DNA of 49,621 nucleotides from CAYOZN01 sp964408455 (GTDB lineage: Bacteria > Planctomycetota > Phycisphaerae > UBA1845 > UTPLA1): positions 1 to 49,621 of the forward strand of contig CAYOZN010000032.1 of NCBI GenBank assembly GCA_964408455.1, written 5' to 3'. Position 1 is the first letter of the stretch. Each line of letters begins with the position of its first letter. Shown one piece after another: positions 1-8,203 of this stretch. Below the pieces are notes generated by a model, which ran no database searches, was not told the DNA's origin, and saw only the letters and a program-made list of their open reading frames with translations. Position numbers and translations under genes: made by a program.

Positions 1-140
1 AACCGTTAGCACTTCCCGAAACCTACCCGACAGGGGGCTTGCTTCATAGTTTCACGCCCTTTCAAGGGTGGGTTCGCGATCATTGGAGCGCGGAGGGCTT
101 GTCCGACCATCGGTGACGTCTGCCCGTGATGCCCGGGCGA

Positions 141-345
141 GAGATTCGCGCGCCCCCGCGCGGGGGTTTCGCGCGCTTGCGCGGGAGTTTCGCACGCCCG
201 CGCGGGAGCTTGGCGCGCCCGCGCGGGAGGTTCGCGTGTCCGCGCGGGGGTTTCGCGCGCTCGCGCGGGAACTTCGCGCGCTCGCGCGGGAACTTCGCGC
301 GCCCGCGCGGGGACTTCGCGCGCCCGCGCGGGAACTTCGCGCGCG
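141..345. repeat. Tandem array 1, 21-bp unit, about 9.5 copies
   Basis: About nine and a half degenerate copies of a 21-bp unit with core TTCGCGCGCCCGCGCGG, each copy carrying a GC-rich near-palindrome. The first copy is 2 bp longer. The unit length is a multiple of three, so every frame shows a heptapeptide repeat, and long open frames here are probably a by-product of repeat and GC content. 21 bp is also two turns of B-DNA, so each palindrome would face the same side of the helix. Function unknown. Confidence 0.9.
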
Positions 346-493
346 TACGAAAATGTTTGCTCTTTTCGTACCTGGACCTTCCGCGGGGCGATGATCAGCC
401 CGCGCGGGGCCATTCTTAGCGGGCCATGCCCCTGGCACGACTGAGAACGCCGCTTTCGTGATCGGACGCCGAAGGCCGCGCGACCCGGCGCGG

Positions 494-612
494 CATTCGT
501 GCGAGAAGGGATTCTCGCACGAGCGAGAGGGATTCTCGCACGAGCCAGAGGGATACTCGCGCGAGCCAGGGGGATACTCGCGCGAGCCAGGGGGATTCTC
601 GCTCGGACGAGG
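494..612. repeat. Tandem array 2, 21-bp unit, about 5.5 copies
   Basis: Copies start at about 510, 531, 552, 573 and 594, preceded by a partial copy. The core is GATTCTCGCACGAG or GATACTCGCGCGAG, containing the palindromes CTCGCACGAG or CTCGCGCGAG. The sequence is unrelated to array 1 but the period is the same. No gene can be assigned. Confidence 0.88.
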
Positions 613-665
613 AATGCCCGCCGGCCAGGTCCGAATGCGATTGCGCCGCGTCCGGGTGCTTCGCT

Positions 666-722
666 GTCACGTCCGCGTAGCGCCGGGTCACGTCCGCGCG
701 CGGCCGGGGCCACGTCCGTTTG
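666..722. repeat. Tandem array 3, 21-bp unit, about 2.6 copies
   Basis: Two full copies (666-686 and 687-707) and a partial third share the start GTCACGTCCGCG. This is a third sequence family with the same 21-bp period as the two arrays upstream. The rest of 1-860 shows no gene I can support. A minus-strand open frame from 713 to 6 crosses all three arrays but is very rich in Arg, Ala and Pro, as expected from repeats in GC-rich DNA. Confidence 0.75.
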
Positions 723-860
723 CCGATTCTTTATGCTTCATCGCCGCGGGTGTCAGTCCGATGACGCTGCCGTGACAGGCCGCGCCACGTGGATGCGGCC
801 CCATTGGCCCGCGGCCGGGCCGGAGCCTGCCGGGCCGCCGACAGAAAGGAGAGGCAGGTC

Positions 861-1655
861 ATGAGCACCTACCCGAGTTCCCCCCGCACCGATTTTCTCG
901 CCTGGTGCCAGTCGCATGCCGCGACATTTCTCGACAATGCCGCCGAGATCGGCCTGACGGCGGCCCAGGCGACGGCCTTCAACACGCAGACCGCCGCCAC
1001 CGCCTCGTCGCTCAACGACCACAACATCGCCCAGGATGCGGCCAGAACGCAGACCCAGGTGACCAATGACATGTTCGCGGCACTGCGGGCGACGGCCGGC
1101 ACCACCGTGCAGATCATCAAGGCCTTCGCCGAGGCCAGCGCCGACCCCAACACGGTCTATGCCCTGGCCAACATTCCCCAGCCCCAGCCGCCCAAGCCGG
1201 GCCAGCCCCCGGCCCAGCCGACCGACCTGACCGTGGAGCTGATGCCGCAGACCGGGGCATTGGTGCTGCGCTGGAAGGCGTCGAACCCGGCGGGCCTGGG
1301 CGGCACCAGCTACATCATCCGCCGCCGGCTGCCGGGCGAGAGCGCCTGGACCTTCGTCGGCGTGCCGGCGAAGAAGGAATTCGTCGATGACACGTTCGTG
1401 GCAGGGCCGGACAGTGTGCAGTACACGGTGCAGGGCACACGCTCGGGCATTCTCGGGCCGCTCAGCCAGGTCTTCCTGGTCAGCTTCGGCATTTCTCCCA
1501 GCGGCGCCATGACGTCGAGCGCCGCCGCGGCCGCGCCCGGCAAGGGCATTCCGCTGCATGTCAGCACGCTGCCCAATGGCAACGGCGGCGGCTATGCGGT
1601 CAATGGCAACGGCTCGTCCGCGTACAAGACGACGCGGCAGCGCGTGGGGGTGTGA
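861..1655 (+). CDS. Fibronectin type III-like domain protein
   Basis: 264 aa. I chose the ATG at 861 because AGAAAGGAGAGG lies just upstream; an in-frame start at 789 lacks this. Residues 1-105 are predicted mostly helical, rich in Ala, Thr and Gln, with no signal peptide. A Pro/Gln-rich linker (about 112-128) leads to a beta-rich domain (about 130-220) with the W-x-x-x-N-P-A-G ... Y-I-I-R-R ... F-V-D-D pattern of fibronectin III folds. The tail is Gly/Asn/Ser-rich. It stands alone and is followed by a likely terminator. A structural or binding role is inferred; no catalytic motif is visible. Confidence 0.8.
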   Translation: MSTYPSSPRTDFLAWCQSHAATFLDNAAEIGLTAAQATAFNTQTAATASSLNDHNIAQDAARTQTQVTNDMFAALRATAGTTVQIIKAFAEASADPNTVYALANIPQPQPPKPGQPPAQPTDLTVELMPQTGALVLRWKASNPAGLGGTSYIIRRRLPGESAWTFVGVPAKKEFVDDTFVAGPDSVQYTVQGTRSGILGPLSQVFLVSFGISPSGAMTSSAAAAAPGKGIPLHVSTLPNGNGGGYAVNGNGSSAYKTTRQRVGV

Positions 1656-1657
1656 AG

Positions 1658-1750
1658 AAAATGATGAATGCAAAATGTTGAATTCAAAATGTGGAATGCG
1701 GAATGCTGGATGGCGAATGCTGAATGCCGAATGCTGAATGCTGAAGGCGG
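1658..1750. repeat. Degenerate AATGCTG heptamer repeat
   Basis: An AT-richer stretch made of imperfect heptamers around (G)AATGCTG / GAATGCGG / GAATGCCG, directly after the stop of the preceding gene. It contrasts strongly with the GC-rich surroundings. It looks like a simple-sequence expansion, not a gene. Confidence 0.75.
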
Positions 1751-1770
1751 ACGGCATGCCTGAGAATCAG

Positions 1771-1810
1771 GAAGGCGCGACCGGCGATGGGCCGGCGCGC
1801 CTTTCTTCTT
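1771..1810 (+). terminator. Intrinsic terminator after the FN3-like gene
   Basis: Stem AAGGCGCG-A-CCGGC / GCCGG-CGCGCCTT with a one-base bulge and a GATGG-type loop, followed by TCTTCTT. It lies 115 bp after the stop at 1655. The rest of 1811-1995 holds nothing I recognise. Confidence 0.6.
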
Positions 1811-1995
1811 GCGCGAACTGGCGACAAGAGAGCCCTTGCCCCTTCTCCCTTACCCCTTTCTCCTCCTCATTCGTAGCGTAAGGCATCGATCGGGGATAGC
1901 CGGCTCGCCCGCCAAAGATTGTTCGGTGGAAGCGTCCCACCCTTGCCGAAGGCGCGTTAGGATATCCGGCCGGACCTGACACAGGGAGATTCAGC

Positions 1996-2769
1996 ATGCC
2001 CGACGGATTGATTCTCGTGGAACGCGACGGTCACATCGCCATCCTTCGTTTGAACCGTCCGGACGTCCTCAATGCCCTCAACATCCCGCTCATGGACGAG
2101 CTGATCAACACGATGGAGCGGCTTGACGTCGACCCCGCCGTGCGCGTCATGGTGCTGACCGGCAGCGACCGGGCCTTTGCCGCCGGGGCCGACATCAAGG
2201 AGATGGCGGATGCCAGCGTGGTGGACATGTACGAGCGGAACAACCTCGCCCGCTGGGAGCGCATGCGCAAGGTGCGCAAGCCGCTCATCGCGGCGGTCAG
2301 CGGCTTCTGCCTGGGCGGCGGCTGCGAGCTGGCCATGCATTGTGACATGATCGTGGCAGCGGAGAGTGCCCAGTTCGGCCAGCCGGAGATCAACATCGGC
2401 GTGATGCCGGGGGCCGGCGGCACGCAGCGGCTGACGCGGCAGGCGGGCAAGTTCCGGGCGATGGAGCTGATCCTGACCGGCCGCTTCTTCAACGCGAAGG
2501 AGGCGCTGGCGCTGGGGCTGGCGACGAAGGTGGTGCCGAGCGAGCTTTATCTGGAAGAGGCGATCAAGCTGGCAAGGACCATCGCCGAACGCTCGCCGAT
2601 GGCGGTGCGATTCGCGAAGGAGGCGGTGCTCAAGGCATTCGACGCGAGCCTCAGCGACGGGCTCGACTTCGAGCGCAAGATGTTCTATGCCCTGTTCGGC
2701 ACCGAGGACCAGAAGGAGGGGATGAAGGCATTCATCGAGAAGCGGAAGGCCGAGTACAAGGGACGGTGA
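1996..2769 (+). CDS. Enoyl-CoA hydratase (crotonase family)
   Basis: 257 aa, normal length for a crotonase. It hydrates trans-2-enoyl-CoA to 3-hydroxyacyl-CoA in beta-oxidation, in the cytoplasm. Visible features: the oxyanion-hole region AAGADIKEM (about 62-70), GFCLGGGCEL with catalytic Glu111, and FGQPEINIG with catalytic Glu131, followed by PGAGGTQRL. Both glutamates expected for a true hydratase are present. The start ATG has a usable GGGAG about 10 bp upstream. It heads the island of acyl-CoA genes on this strand. The exact chain-length preference cannot be read. Confidence 0.93.
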   Translation: MPDGLILVERDGHIAILRLNRPDVLNALNIPLMDELINTMERLDVDPAVRVMVLTGSDRAFAAGADIKEMADASVVDMYERNNLARWERMRKVRKPLIAAVSGFCLGGGCELAMHCDMIVAAESAQFGQPEINIGVMPGAGGTQRLTRQAGKFRAMELILTGRFFNAKEALALGLATKVVPSELYLEEAIKLARTIAERSPMAVRFAKEAVLKAFDASLSDGLDFERKMFYALFGTEDQKEGMKAFIEKRKAEYKGR

Positions 2770-2803
2770 GTCGACGGGGCGGGTATGAACCCGGCCGTTC
2801 GAT

Positions 2804-2809
2804 TATAAT
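2804..2809 (+). promoter_or_regulatory. -10 box upstream of the toxin-antitoxin pair
   Basis: TATAAT, 40 bp before the ATG at 2849. No good -35 hexamer is visible at 16-18 bp, so the promoter may be weak or activator-dependent. Antitoxin-toxin operons usually repress their own promoter, but no clear palindrome is seen here. Confidence 0.45.
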
Positions 2810-2848
2810 CTGGAGCGTCACTCGCGAATTATTGATACAGGTACGACG

Positions 2849-3160
2849 ATGGCAGCCGGTCTCATCACGCATATCGAAATGACCCCTGGGGTTCGCGGTG
2901 GTCGTCCCCGCATCAAGGGTCGCCGAATCACCGTTGAAGACGTCGCGATCATGCACCTCCATCTGGGCCAGTCAGTCGAAGAGATCGCCGCCAAGTATGA
3001 TCTTTCTCTTTCCGAAGTGCACGCGGCCCTGACATACTATTACGACAACAGGGAGCAGATCGACCAGCAAATCGCGGATGACGAGGCCGTCTTCGAGGCG
3101 TTCAAGCGCGACAACCCCTCCGCCCTCCAGGCTCGTCTGAAGGCGCTGCGCGATGCCTGA
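2849..3160 (+). CDS. DUF433 family antitoxin
   Basis: 103 aa. The N-terminal half has the DUF433 hallmark: 'TPGVRGGRPRIKGRRITVEDV' type start (split here as GVRGGRPRIKG then RRITVEDV), followed by an HTH-like segment with SVEEIAAKYDLSLSEVHAAL (about 45-64). Members of this family are DNA-binding antitoxins of VapBC-like pairs (established for the family). The C-terminal acidic/helical segment (75-103) would bind the toxin. Its last 8 bp overlap the next gene, so the two are translated together. Confidence 0.87.
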   Translation: MAAGLITHIEMTPGVRGGRPRIKGRRITVEDVAIMHLHLGQSVEEIAAKYDLSLSEVHAALTYYYDNREQIDQQIADDEAVFEAFKRDNPSALQARLKALRDA

Positions 3161-3500
3161 TCCCGCGCCGATCCGGTACCATCTCGACGAGCACATGGAT
3201 TCAGCGATTGCGGAGGGGCTTCGAGAAGCGGGCATTGATGTGTCGATGTCGGCGGATCGGGACCTGCGCGGCGCGACAGATCGGGAACAGTTGGACTTCG
3301 CGACCGCGGAGGGACGGGTGCTTGTTACCGAAGACGTCGATTTTCTGCGAATCGCTCGTGAGATGAGCGATCACGCCGGAATCGTCTATTGTGTTCGCAC
3401 GAAACACTCCATAGGCTCGATTATTCGCTTCCTCGAATTGCTTTACCGGGTTTCCAATGCTGCGGATATGCGAGGACGGATCGAGTACCTGGGTTGGTGA
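3153..3500 (+). CDS. DUF5615 PIN-like toxin
   Basis: 115 aa. The start YHLDEHMDSAIAEGLREAG, the central DREQLDFATAEGRVLVTEDVDF (acidic residues about 45-65) and the later HAGIVYC segment match the DUF5615/Mut7-C-like PIN proteins that pair with DUF433. PIN toxins are Mg-dependent RNases; the conserved acids D12, E13, D60-D63 are candidates for metal binding. It overlaps the antitoxin gene by 8 bp. RNA target unknown. Confidence 0.85.
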   Translation: MPDPAPIRYHLDEHMDSAIAEGLREAGIDVSMSADRDLRGATDREQLDFATAEGRVLVTEDVDFLRIAREMSDHAGIVYCVRTKHSIGSIIRFLELLYRVSNAADMRGRIEYLGW

Positions 3501-3531
3501 GTCCGTGCTTTGAGCAAGGGAGTCATGACGC

Positions 3532-4320
3532 ATGGCCTACGAAACCATTCTCAGTGCCACCGAAAACGGCGTTCGAACCATCACGCTCAACCGCCCCGAC
3601 GCGATGAACTGCCTCACGTCGCAGATGGGGGCGGAGTTGCAGAAAGAGCTTCGCGACATCGCCCGGGCAAAGGACGTCCGCTGCCTTGTCATCACCGGCG
3701 CGGGCGAAAAGGCCTTTTGCGCCGGGCAGGACCTGAAGGAGGCCACCAGCGGTCCCCGGCCCATCGACTTTACCGAGCACCTTCGCGGGAACTACAACCC
3801 CTTCATCGCGGCCATCCGGGCCCTGCCCATGCCGGTCATCGCCTCGATCAACGGCGTGGCGGCCGGGGCGGGCTGGAGCCTGGCGCTGGCGTGCGACTTG
3901 CGGATCGCCGTAAAAACCGCAAAATTCGTGCCCGCCTTCGGGAAGATCGGACTGGTGCCCGATTGCGGTATGACGTGGACGCTTCCCCGCATCGTTGGGC
4001 AGGCCAGGGCCTTTGAGATCGCATGCTTCGGCGAAGCCGTGTCGGCCGAGTGCGCCCTAGAATGGGGGATAGTGAACCGCGTAGTGGACGCCGGGCAATT
4101 GGCGGGTGCGACGCGAGAATGGGCCCAGACCCTCGCCGCAGGCCCGACAAAGGGATTTGCCCTGACGAAGCAGGCCTTTCAGGCCGCACAGACCAGCGAC
4201 TTCCCGGCCCAGTTGGAGTATGAAGCCATGCTCCAGGGCATCGGCGGGCGAACCCGCGATTACGGCGAGGGCGTGAAGGCCTTCCTCGAGAAACGGCGAC
4301 CGGAGTTCACAGGTGAGTAG
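3532..4320 (+). CDS. PaaG-like enoyl-CoA hydratase/isomerase
   Basis: 262 aa crotonase. It has FCAGQDLKE (about 62-70), GVAAGAGWSLALACD and FGKIGLVPDCG. Ser116 replaces the first catalytic Glu of hydratases and Asp144 occupies the second acidic position. This is the PaaG pattern, whose known reactions are ring 1,2-epoxyphenylacetyl-CoA isomerisation and delta3-delta2 enoyl-CoA isomerisation. The next gene (PaaH-like) starts inside its 3' end with an 8-bp overlap, so the two form an operon. No other paa genes (paaABCE, paaK, paaZ) are in the window, so a role as enoyl-CoA isomerase in unsaturated fatty acid oxidation is equally possible. Confidence 0.88.
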   Translation: MAYETILSATENGVRTITLNRPDAMNCLTSQMGAELQKELRDIARAKDVRCLVITGAGEKAFCAGQDLKEATSGPRPIDFTEHLRGNYNPFIAAIRALPMPVIASINGVAAGAGWSLALACDLRIAVKTAKFVPAFGKIGLVPDCGMTWTLPRIVGQARAFEIACFGEAVSAECALEWGIVNRVVDAGQLAGATREWAQTLAAGPTKGFALTKQAFQAAQTSDFPAQLEYEAMLQGIGGRTRDYGEGVKAFLEKRRPEFTGE

Positions 4321-5584
4321 CAGCGAGCGTTTGTTCGGCGTTGTCGGTTCGGGAACGATGGGAGAGGGTATCGCCCACGCGGCCGCCGCGGCGGGCTTTG
4401 TCGTGCGGGTCATCGATACTGACCCGGCCCTGGTGAAGGCTGCCTTCGGCAGGATCGCCAAGCGACTCGACGAGCGCGTCTCGCGCGGCAAACTCGCGAA
4501 GTACGATCGCGATCAGATCATTTCCCGGCTGCAAGCCGCCGACAGCCATGCCGACTTCAGGTCCGCCGAGGTCGTCGTCGAGGCGGTCACCGAAGATCTC
4601 GCCCTGAAGCGGCGCATCTTCGCGGAGCTGGACCGCACGGTTTCGCCACGAACCCTGCTGGCGTCGAATACGTCGTGCCTGTCAATCGGCAAGCTGGCCG
4701 AAGGACTCGGACACGCCGATCGGTTCCTCGGCATGCACTTCTTCAACCCGGCGCCGGTCATGAAGCTGGTGGAATTGGTCCAGGGCCCGCAGACCAGCGA
4801 GCAGTCGATGGTCGATGGTCGGGCAGTCTGTGCCAAGCTGGAGAAGACGGCCGTCAAGGTGAAGGATTCGCCCGGCTTCATCGGCAATCGCGTCAATCGC
4901 CCATTTTACCTGGAGGCGCTGAGCCTGCTCGAGACCGGCGAGGCCGATGTGCGAACCATCGATGCCGCGATGAAGTCAATCGGCGGCTTCCGGATGGGGC
5001 CGTTCGAGCTGCTCGACCTGATCGGCATGGATGTCAATCTGAAGGTGACGGAGACGGTTCACAACGATTTCGGCAAACCGGCGCGGCTCGCGCCGAGCCC
5101 GCTCCAGCAGAAGCTGGTGGCCGAGGGGCGCCTGGGCCGCAAGACCGGACGTGGATTTTACGACTACGCCAACGGCGAACCGGCGCCGGCATACGAGGGG
5201 CCGGTCAAGAATTCATCCGGCTGGCAGCCGGGCGCGTCGCTTCGTGCCTTTGCCGCGGCATTGGGAAAGCCGGCCGACCGCGCGATGTGGATTTATGCGC
5301 GCATCTTTATCGCGGTCATGAACGAGGCGGCGCTGGCGGCCGACAGCATCGCCCTGCCGCGGGACGTGAACCTGACGATGGAACTCGGCTTCAACTATCC
5401 CGAAGGCCCGCTGGCAACGGCCGATTACGCTGGGCTGGACATCTGCCAGTCGCTATTGGCTGACTTCTACCGCGAGAGCGGCGGGCACGAGCGCTTTGCC
5501 TCGAACCCCCTGTTGGAACGCCACGTTTCGAAGGGTGAACTCGGGGAGAAGTCGGCCCACGGCTTTCTTTACCACGCACTGTAG
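4313..5584 (+). CDS. 3-hydroxyacyl-CoA dehydrogenase, two C-terminal domains (PaaH-like)
   Basis: 423 aa. NAD-binding Rossmann domain with GSGTMG at 12-17; catalytic His142 and Glu154 in GMHFFNPAPVMKLVEL; then two 3HCDH C-terminal domains (about 185-285 and 310-420), the second ending in a GxxSAHGFL motif. It oxidises L-3-hydroxyacyl-CoA to 3-ketoacyl-CoA with NAD. The start is GTG at 4313, overlapping the stop of the PaaG-like gene, which indicates translational coupling. Length and two C-terminal domains fit the PaaH/3-hydroxyadipyl-CoA type more than the short HbdA type encoded next door. Confidence 0.92.
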   Translation: MSSSERLFGVVGSGTMGEGIAHAAAAAGFVVRVIDTDPALVKAAFGRIAKRLDERVSRGKLAKYDRDQIISRLQAADSHADFRSAEVVVEAVTEDLALKRRIFAELDRTVSPRTLLASNTSCLSIGKLAEGLGHADRFLGMHFFNPAPVMKLVELVQGPQTSEQSMVDGRAVCAKLEKTAVKVKDSPGFIGNRVNRPFYLEALSLLETGEADVRTIDAAMKSIGGFRMGPFELLDLIGMDVNLKVTETVHNDFGKPARLAPSPLQQKLVAEGRLGRKTGRGFYDYANGEPAPAYEGPVKNSSGWQPGASLRAFAAALGKPADRAMWIYARIFIAVMNEAALAADSIALPRDVNLTMELGFNYPEGPLATADYAGLDICQSLLADFYRESGGHERFASNPLLERHVSKGELGEKSAHGFLYHAL

Positions 5585-5682
5585 CGCGGGAGATTTATGC
5601 GGCATCTGTTGCGCGGCGCCGTGCATCGCAGTGACGATGCGTTCGCGAATTGCACGTCTCTCAAAGGCGGGGCCACTGCCAA

Positions 5683-6537
5683 TCAGTATTGATAAAAGCC
5701 GCGGCCGGTCTTTCGGCCGAGTCGGCCGGCATCCACCATCCTGCGGAGCAGCGGGCAGGGGCGAAACTTGGGATCGCCCAGGTCGCGGTGCATGACGTCC
5801 AGAATGTTCATGCAGACATCGAGGCCGATGAAATCGGCCAGCGTGAGCGGCCCCATCGGGAAGTTGCACCCCTGCTTCATGATCTCGTCGATGCTCTGCG
5901 GCTCGGCGACGCCCTCCATCAGGCAATAGACGGCCTCGTTGATCATGGGCATCAGCACGCGGTTGGAGACGAAGCCGGGCGAATCGTTGCAGCGCAGGGG
6001 ATACTTGCCCATCCTCTTCGCGAGGTCCTCCACTGCCGCCACCGTGGCATCATCGGTGGCCAGGCCGCGGATGACTTCGACGAGGGACATGAGCGGCACC
6101 GGATTGAAGAAGTGCATGCCGATGAACTTCGCCGGCCGGTCGGTGCGGCCGGCGAGTTTGGTGATGCTGATGCTGCTGGTGTTGCTGGCGATGATCGCCT
6201 CTGGCGTGAGGCGCGTCTGCATGTCGTTGTAGAGATCGACCTTGGCGTCGAGGTTCTCGTAGATTGCCTCAATGGCAATGCCGACGCGGGGCCAGTCCAC
6301 TTCGCTGAGGGTGCGGCAGATCTTGAGATTGCGGCGGGCGGTGTCGGCAGTCGCCGCCGGCATCTTGTTCTTTTCGACCAGCTTGGAGAGGCTCTTTTCG
6401 ATGTCGGCCTGGGCACTGTCGAGTTGCCTGGTGTTGGCGTCGAAGACGTGCGTGAAAAGCCCGGCGGCGGCGGCGACCTGGGCGATGCCGCGACCCATGG
6501 TTCCTGATCCGATGACGACGGCGGAGTCGATGGACAT
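5683..6537 (-). CDS. 3-hydroxybutyryl-CoA dehydrogenase
   Basis: 284 aa, standard length. GSGTMG at 10-15, SNTSSISI, and GMHFFNPVPLMSLVEV with catalytic His142 and Glu154; one C-terminal 3HCDH domain (about 190-284) ending GRKTGRGFYQY. It catalyses the NAD(P)-linked conversion between 3-hydroxybutyryl-CoA and acetoacetyl-CoA. AGGGA lies 6 bp before the ATG. It follows the thiolase gene on the same strand with a gap of about 160 bp, so they are probably cotranscribed. Convergent with the PaaH-like gene. Confidence 0.93.
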   Translation of the reverse strand: MSIDSAVVIGSGTMGRGIAQVAAAAGLFTHVFDANTRQLDSAQADIEKSLSKLVEKNKMPAATADTARRNLKICRTLSEVDWPRVGIAIEAIYENLDAKVDLYNDMQTRLTPEAIIASNTSSISITKLAGRTDRPAKFIGMHFFNPVPLMSLVEVIRGLATDDATVAAVEDLAKRMGKYPLRCNDSPGFVSNRVLMPMINEAVYCLMEGVAEPQSIDEIMKQGCNFPMGPLTLADFIGLDVCMNILDVMHRDLGDPKFRPCPLLRRMVDAGRLGRKTGRGFYQY

Positions 6538-6696
6538 GAAAGTTCCCTCGCTTCGTGCGATGCGGGATCAACTGCGCGAATGCACCGCGATTTTAGCGAG
6601 GGCCGCGGCGATCGCCAGTTCCGTCAGGCGGCGACAGTCAACCCGCCCGGCCGCGTATAAATTCGCACCACGGCCCGACTTCGGCCCGGCGGCGAC

Positions 6697-7878
6697 TTAC
6701 GGCCGTTCGATCACCATCGCCACCGCGTTGCCACCACCGAGGCACAGCGATGCCACGCCGCGCTTCAGATTGCGGTGTTCCATTGCGTTGATCAGCGTCA
6801 CCAGGACGCGGGCGCCGCTGGCGCCGACGGGATGCCCCAATGCGATCGCCCCGCCGAGGACGTTGACGCGATCGTAGTTCAACTCCAGGCCGCGAACGCA
6901 GGCAACCATCTGGACCGCGAAGGCCTCGTTGATCTCGAACAGATCGATGTCGGCAAGCCGCAGGCCGGCCTTGTCGACAGCCTGCTTGATGGCGCCGACC
7001 GGGGCCATGAACAGTTCCCTGGGCTCGACGCCATAGGTGGAATGGGACAGCACGCGAGCCAGCACCGGCCAGCCGCGCTTCGCCGCCTCGGCCTCGGACG
7101 TCAACAGCGCCATCGCGGCGCCATCGGTCAACTGCGAAGAGTTGCCGGCGGTCACGGTGCCCTTGGGATCGAACGCGGGCTTGAGCTTTTTCAAATCCTC
7201 CATCGTCACGCCGTGGCGGATCGACTCATCCTCGGCGAAGACAACCGTTTCTTTCTTGCCATTGATCTCGATCGGGGCAATGGTCTTGCGGAAGATGCCG
7301 GACTTTTGTGCCTCGGATGCGCGAAGGTGGCTCTGGACGGCAAAGGCATCCTGATCCTCGCGCGAGACACCATATTTCGTCGCCGTGTACTCCGCCGCAC
7401 AACCCATGTGCCAGCCTTCGAAGGGGCACGTGAGACCGTCCGCAATCATGCCATCGTCAAGCTGCACGTGTCCATACTTGACGGCGCCGGTGCGCATGCC
7501 GCGCACGTAATAAGGCGCGTTGGACATGCTCTCCATGCCGCCGGTAAGGATGATCTTCGCCTCGCCCAGGCGGATGTTGTTGTCGGCGTTCATGGCGGCA
7601 CGAAGACCGGAGCCGCACACCTGGTTGACGGTCACGGCGGTAATCGTTGGGGGCAGTCCCGCCTTGAGTGCGACCTGTCGCGCGGGGTTCTGGCCGACGC
7701 CCGCCTGTAGCACCTCGCCGATCAGCGCCCAATCCACGAGTTCGGGCGGGCAGTTGATGCTCGCCAGGGTTTTGCGGGCGACCTGGGCGCCGATCTCGGG
7801 CGCCGACAATGGTGCCAGCGTGCCGAGGAACTTGCCCATCGGACTTCGTTTTGCCGCAACGATGACACTGCGATTCAT
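6697..7878 (-). CDS. Acetyl-CoA acyltransferase (thiolase)
   Basis: 393 aa, normal for thiolase II. Nucleophile Cys88 in VNQVCGSGLRA, the GHPVGASGAR histidine segment, and the C-terminal Cys in ASLCLGGGNA, so all three catalytic positions are present. It cleaves 3-ketoacyl-CoA with CoA or condenses two acetyl-CoA. The open frame extends 23 codons further upstream, but the ATG at 7878 has a GGGAG ribosome site and starts with the usual MNRSVIVAAKRSPMG pattern, so I use it. A TATAAT lies about 50 bp upstream. Confidence 0.93.
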   Translation of the reverse strand: MNRSVIVAAKRSPMGKFLGTLAPLSAPEIGAQVARKTLASINCPPELVDWALIGEVLQAGVGQNPARQVALKAGLPPTITAVTVNQVCGSGLRAAMNADNNIRLGEAKIILTGGMESMSNAPYYVRGMRTGAVKYGHVQLDDGMIADGLTCPFEGWHMGCAAEYTATKYGVSREDQDAFAVQSHLRASEAQKSGIFRKTIAPIEINGKKETVVFAEDESIRHGVTMEDLKKLKPAFDPKGTVTAGNSSQLTDGAAMALLTSEAEAAKRGWPVLARVLSHSTYGVEPRELFMAPVGAIKQAVDKAGLRLADIDLFEINEAFAVQMVACVRGLELNYDRVNVLGGAIALGHPVGASGARVLVTLINAMEHRNLKRGVASLCLGGGNAVAMVIERP

Positions 7879-7929
7879 ACGGTTTTCTCCCGTCGGGGGC
7901 CATACTGCGTCCGTTCCGGCCGCCAGAGG

Positions 7930-7935
7930 ATTATA
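7930..7935 (-). promoter_or_regulatory. -10 box for thiolase/HBD genes
   Basis: TATAAT on the minus strand, 52 bp before the thiolase ATG. The -35 region 17 bp further up is poor (GGTAAC-like). Consistent with its own promoter for the thiolase-dehydrogenase pair. Confidence 0.45.
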
Positions 7936-7938
7936 GTG

Positions 7939-8203
7939 CAAACGCACAACACGTTACCAGCACCCCCGCGCGGCGAGGCACCGTATGAATACTATGATTG
8001 CCTCTTTGCTGCGTCCGCAGCGGAAAACCTGTTGAGCCCACAGGAAAACGCCCCATAACACCTGGCGGCGTCTCTGGCGGTTCTGCTTTGCACCTGCACA
8101 ACAGATGGGCGGCGCGGGGATGTCGGCGCACGGGCGGCGCGCAGCCTCGCGTGCGGGTACAGGGCCTCTTGATCCGGGCAAGTCTTGCCCGGTGGCGACA
8201 TGA
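7939..8203. other. Gap between thiolase and acyl-CoA dehydrogenase genes
   Basis: Holds no convincing gene. A perfect hairpin CCGGGCAA-GTC-TTGCCCGG lies at 8177-8195, just beyond the stop of the minus-strand acyl-CoA dehydrogenase. It lacks a T-tract, so it is at most a weak or Rho-assisted terminator or a 3'-end stabiliser. Confidence 0.4.

Noticed and set aside
6..713. Minus-strand open frame of 235 aa with heptapeptide repeats
   Set aside because: It runs over the 21-bp arrays in GC-rich DNA; several other frames are also open there. No ribosome site or known domain. Kept only as an alternative explanation of the arrays.
141..722. CRISPR array
   Set aside because: The units are directly adjacent with no spacers, and no cas genes are present.
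753..1757. 334-aa minus-strand frame opposite the FN3-like gene
   Set aside because: It begins in the heptamer repeat and is antisense to a gene with a good ribosome site and a recognisable domain. Typical shadow frame of GC-rich DNA.
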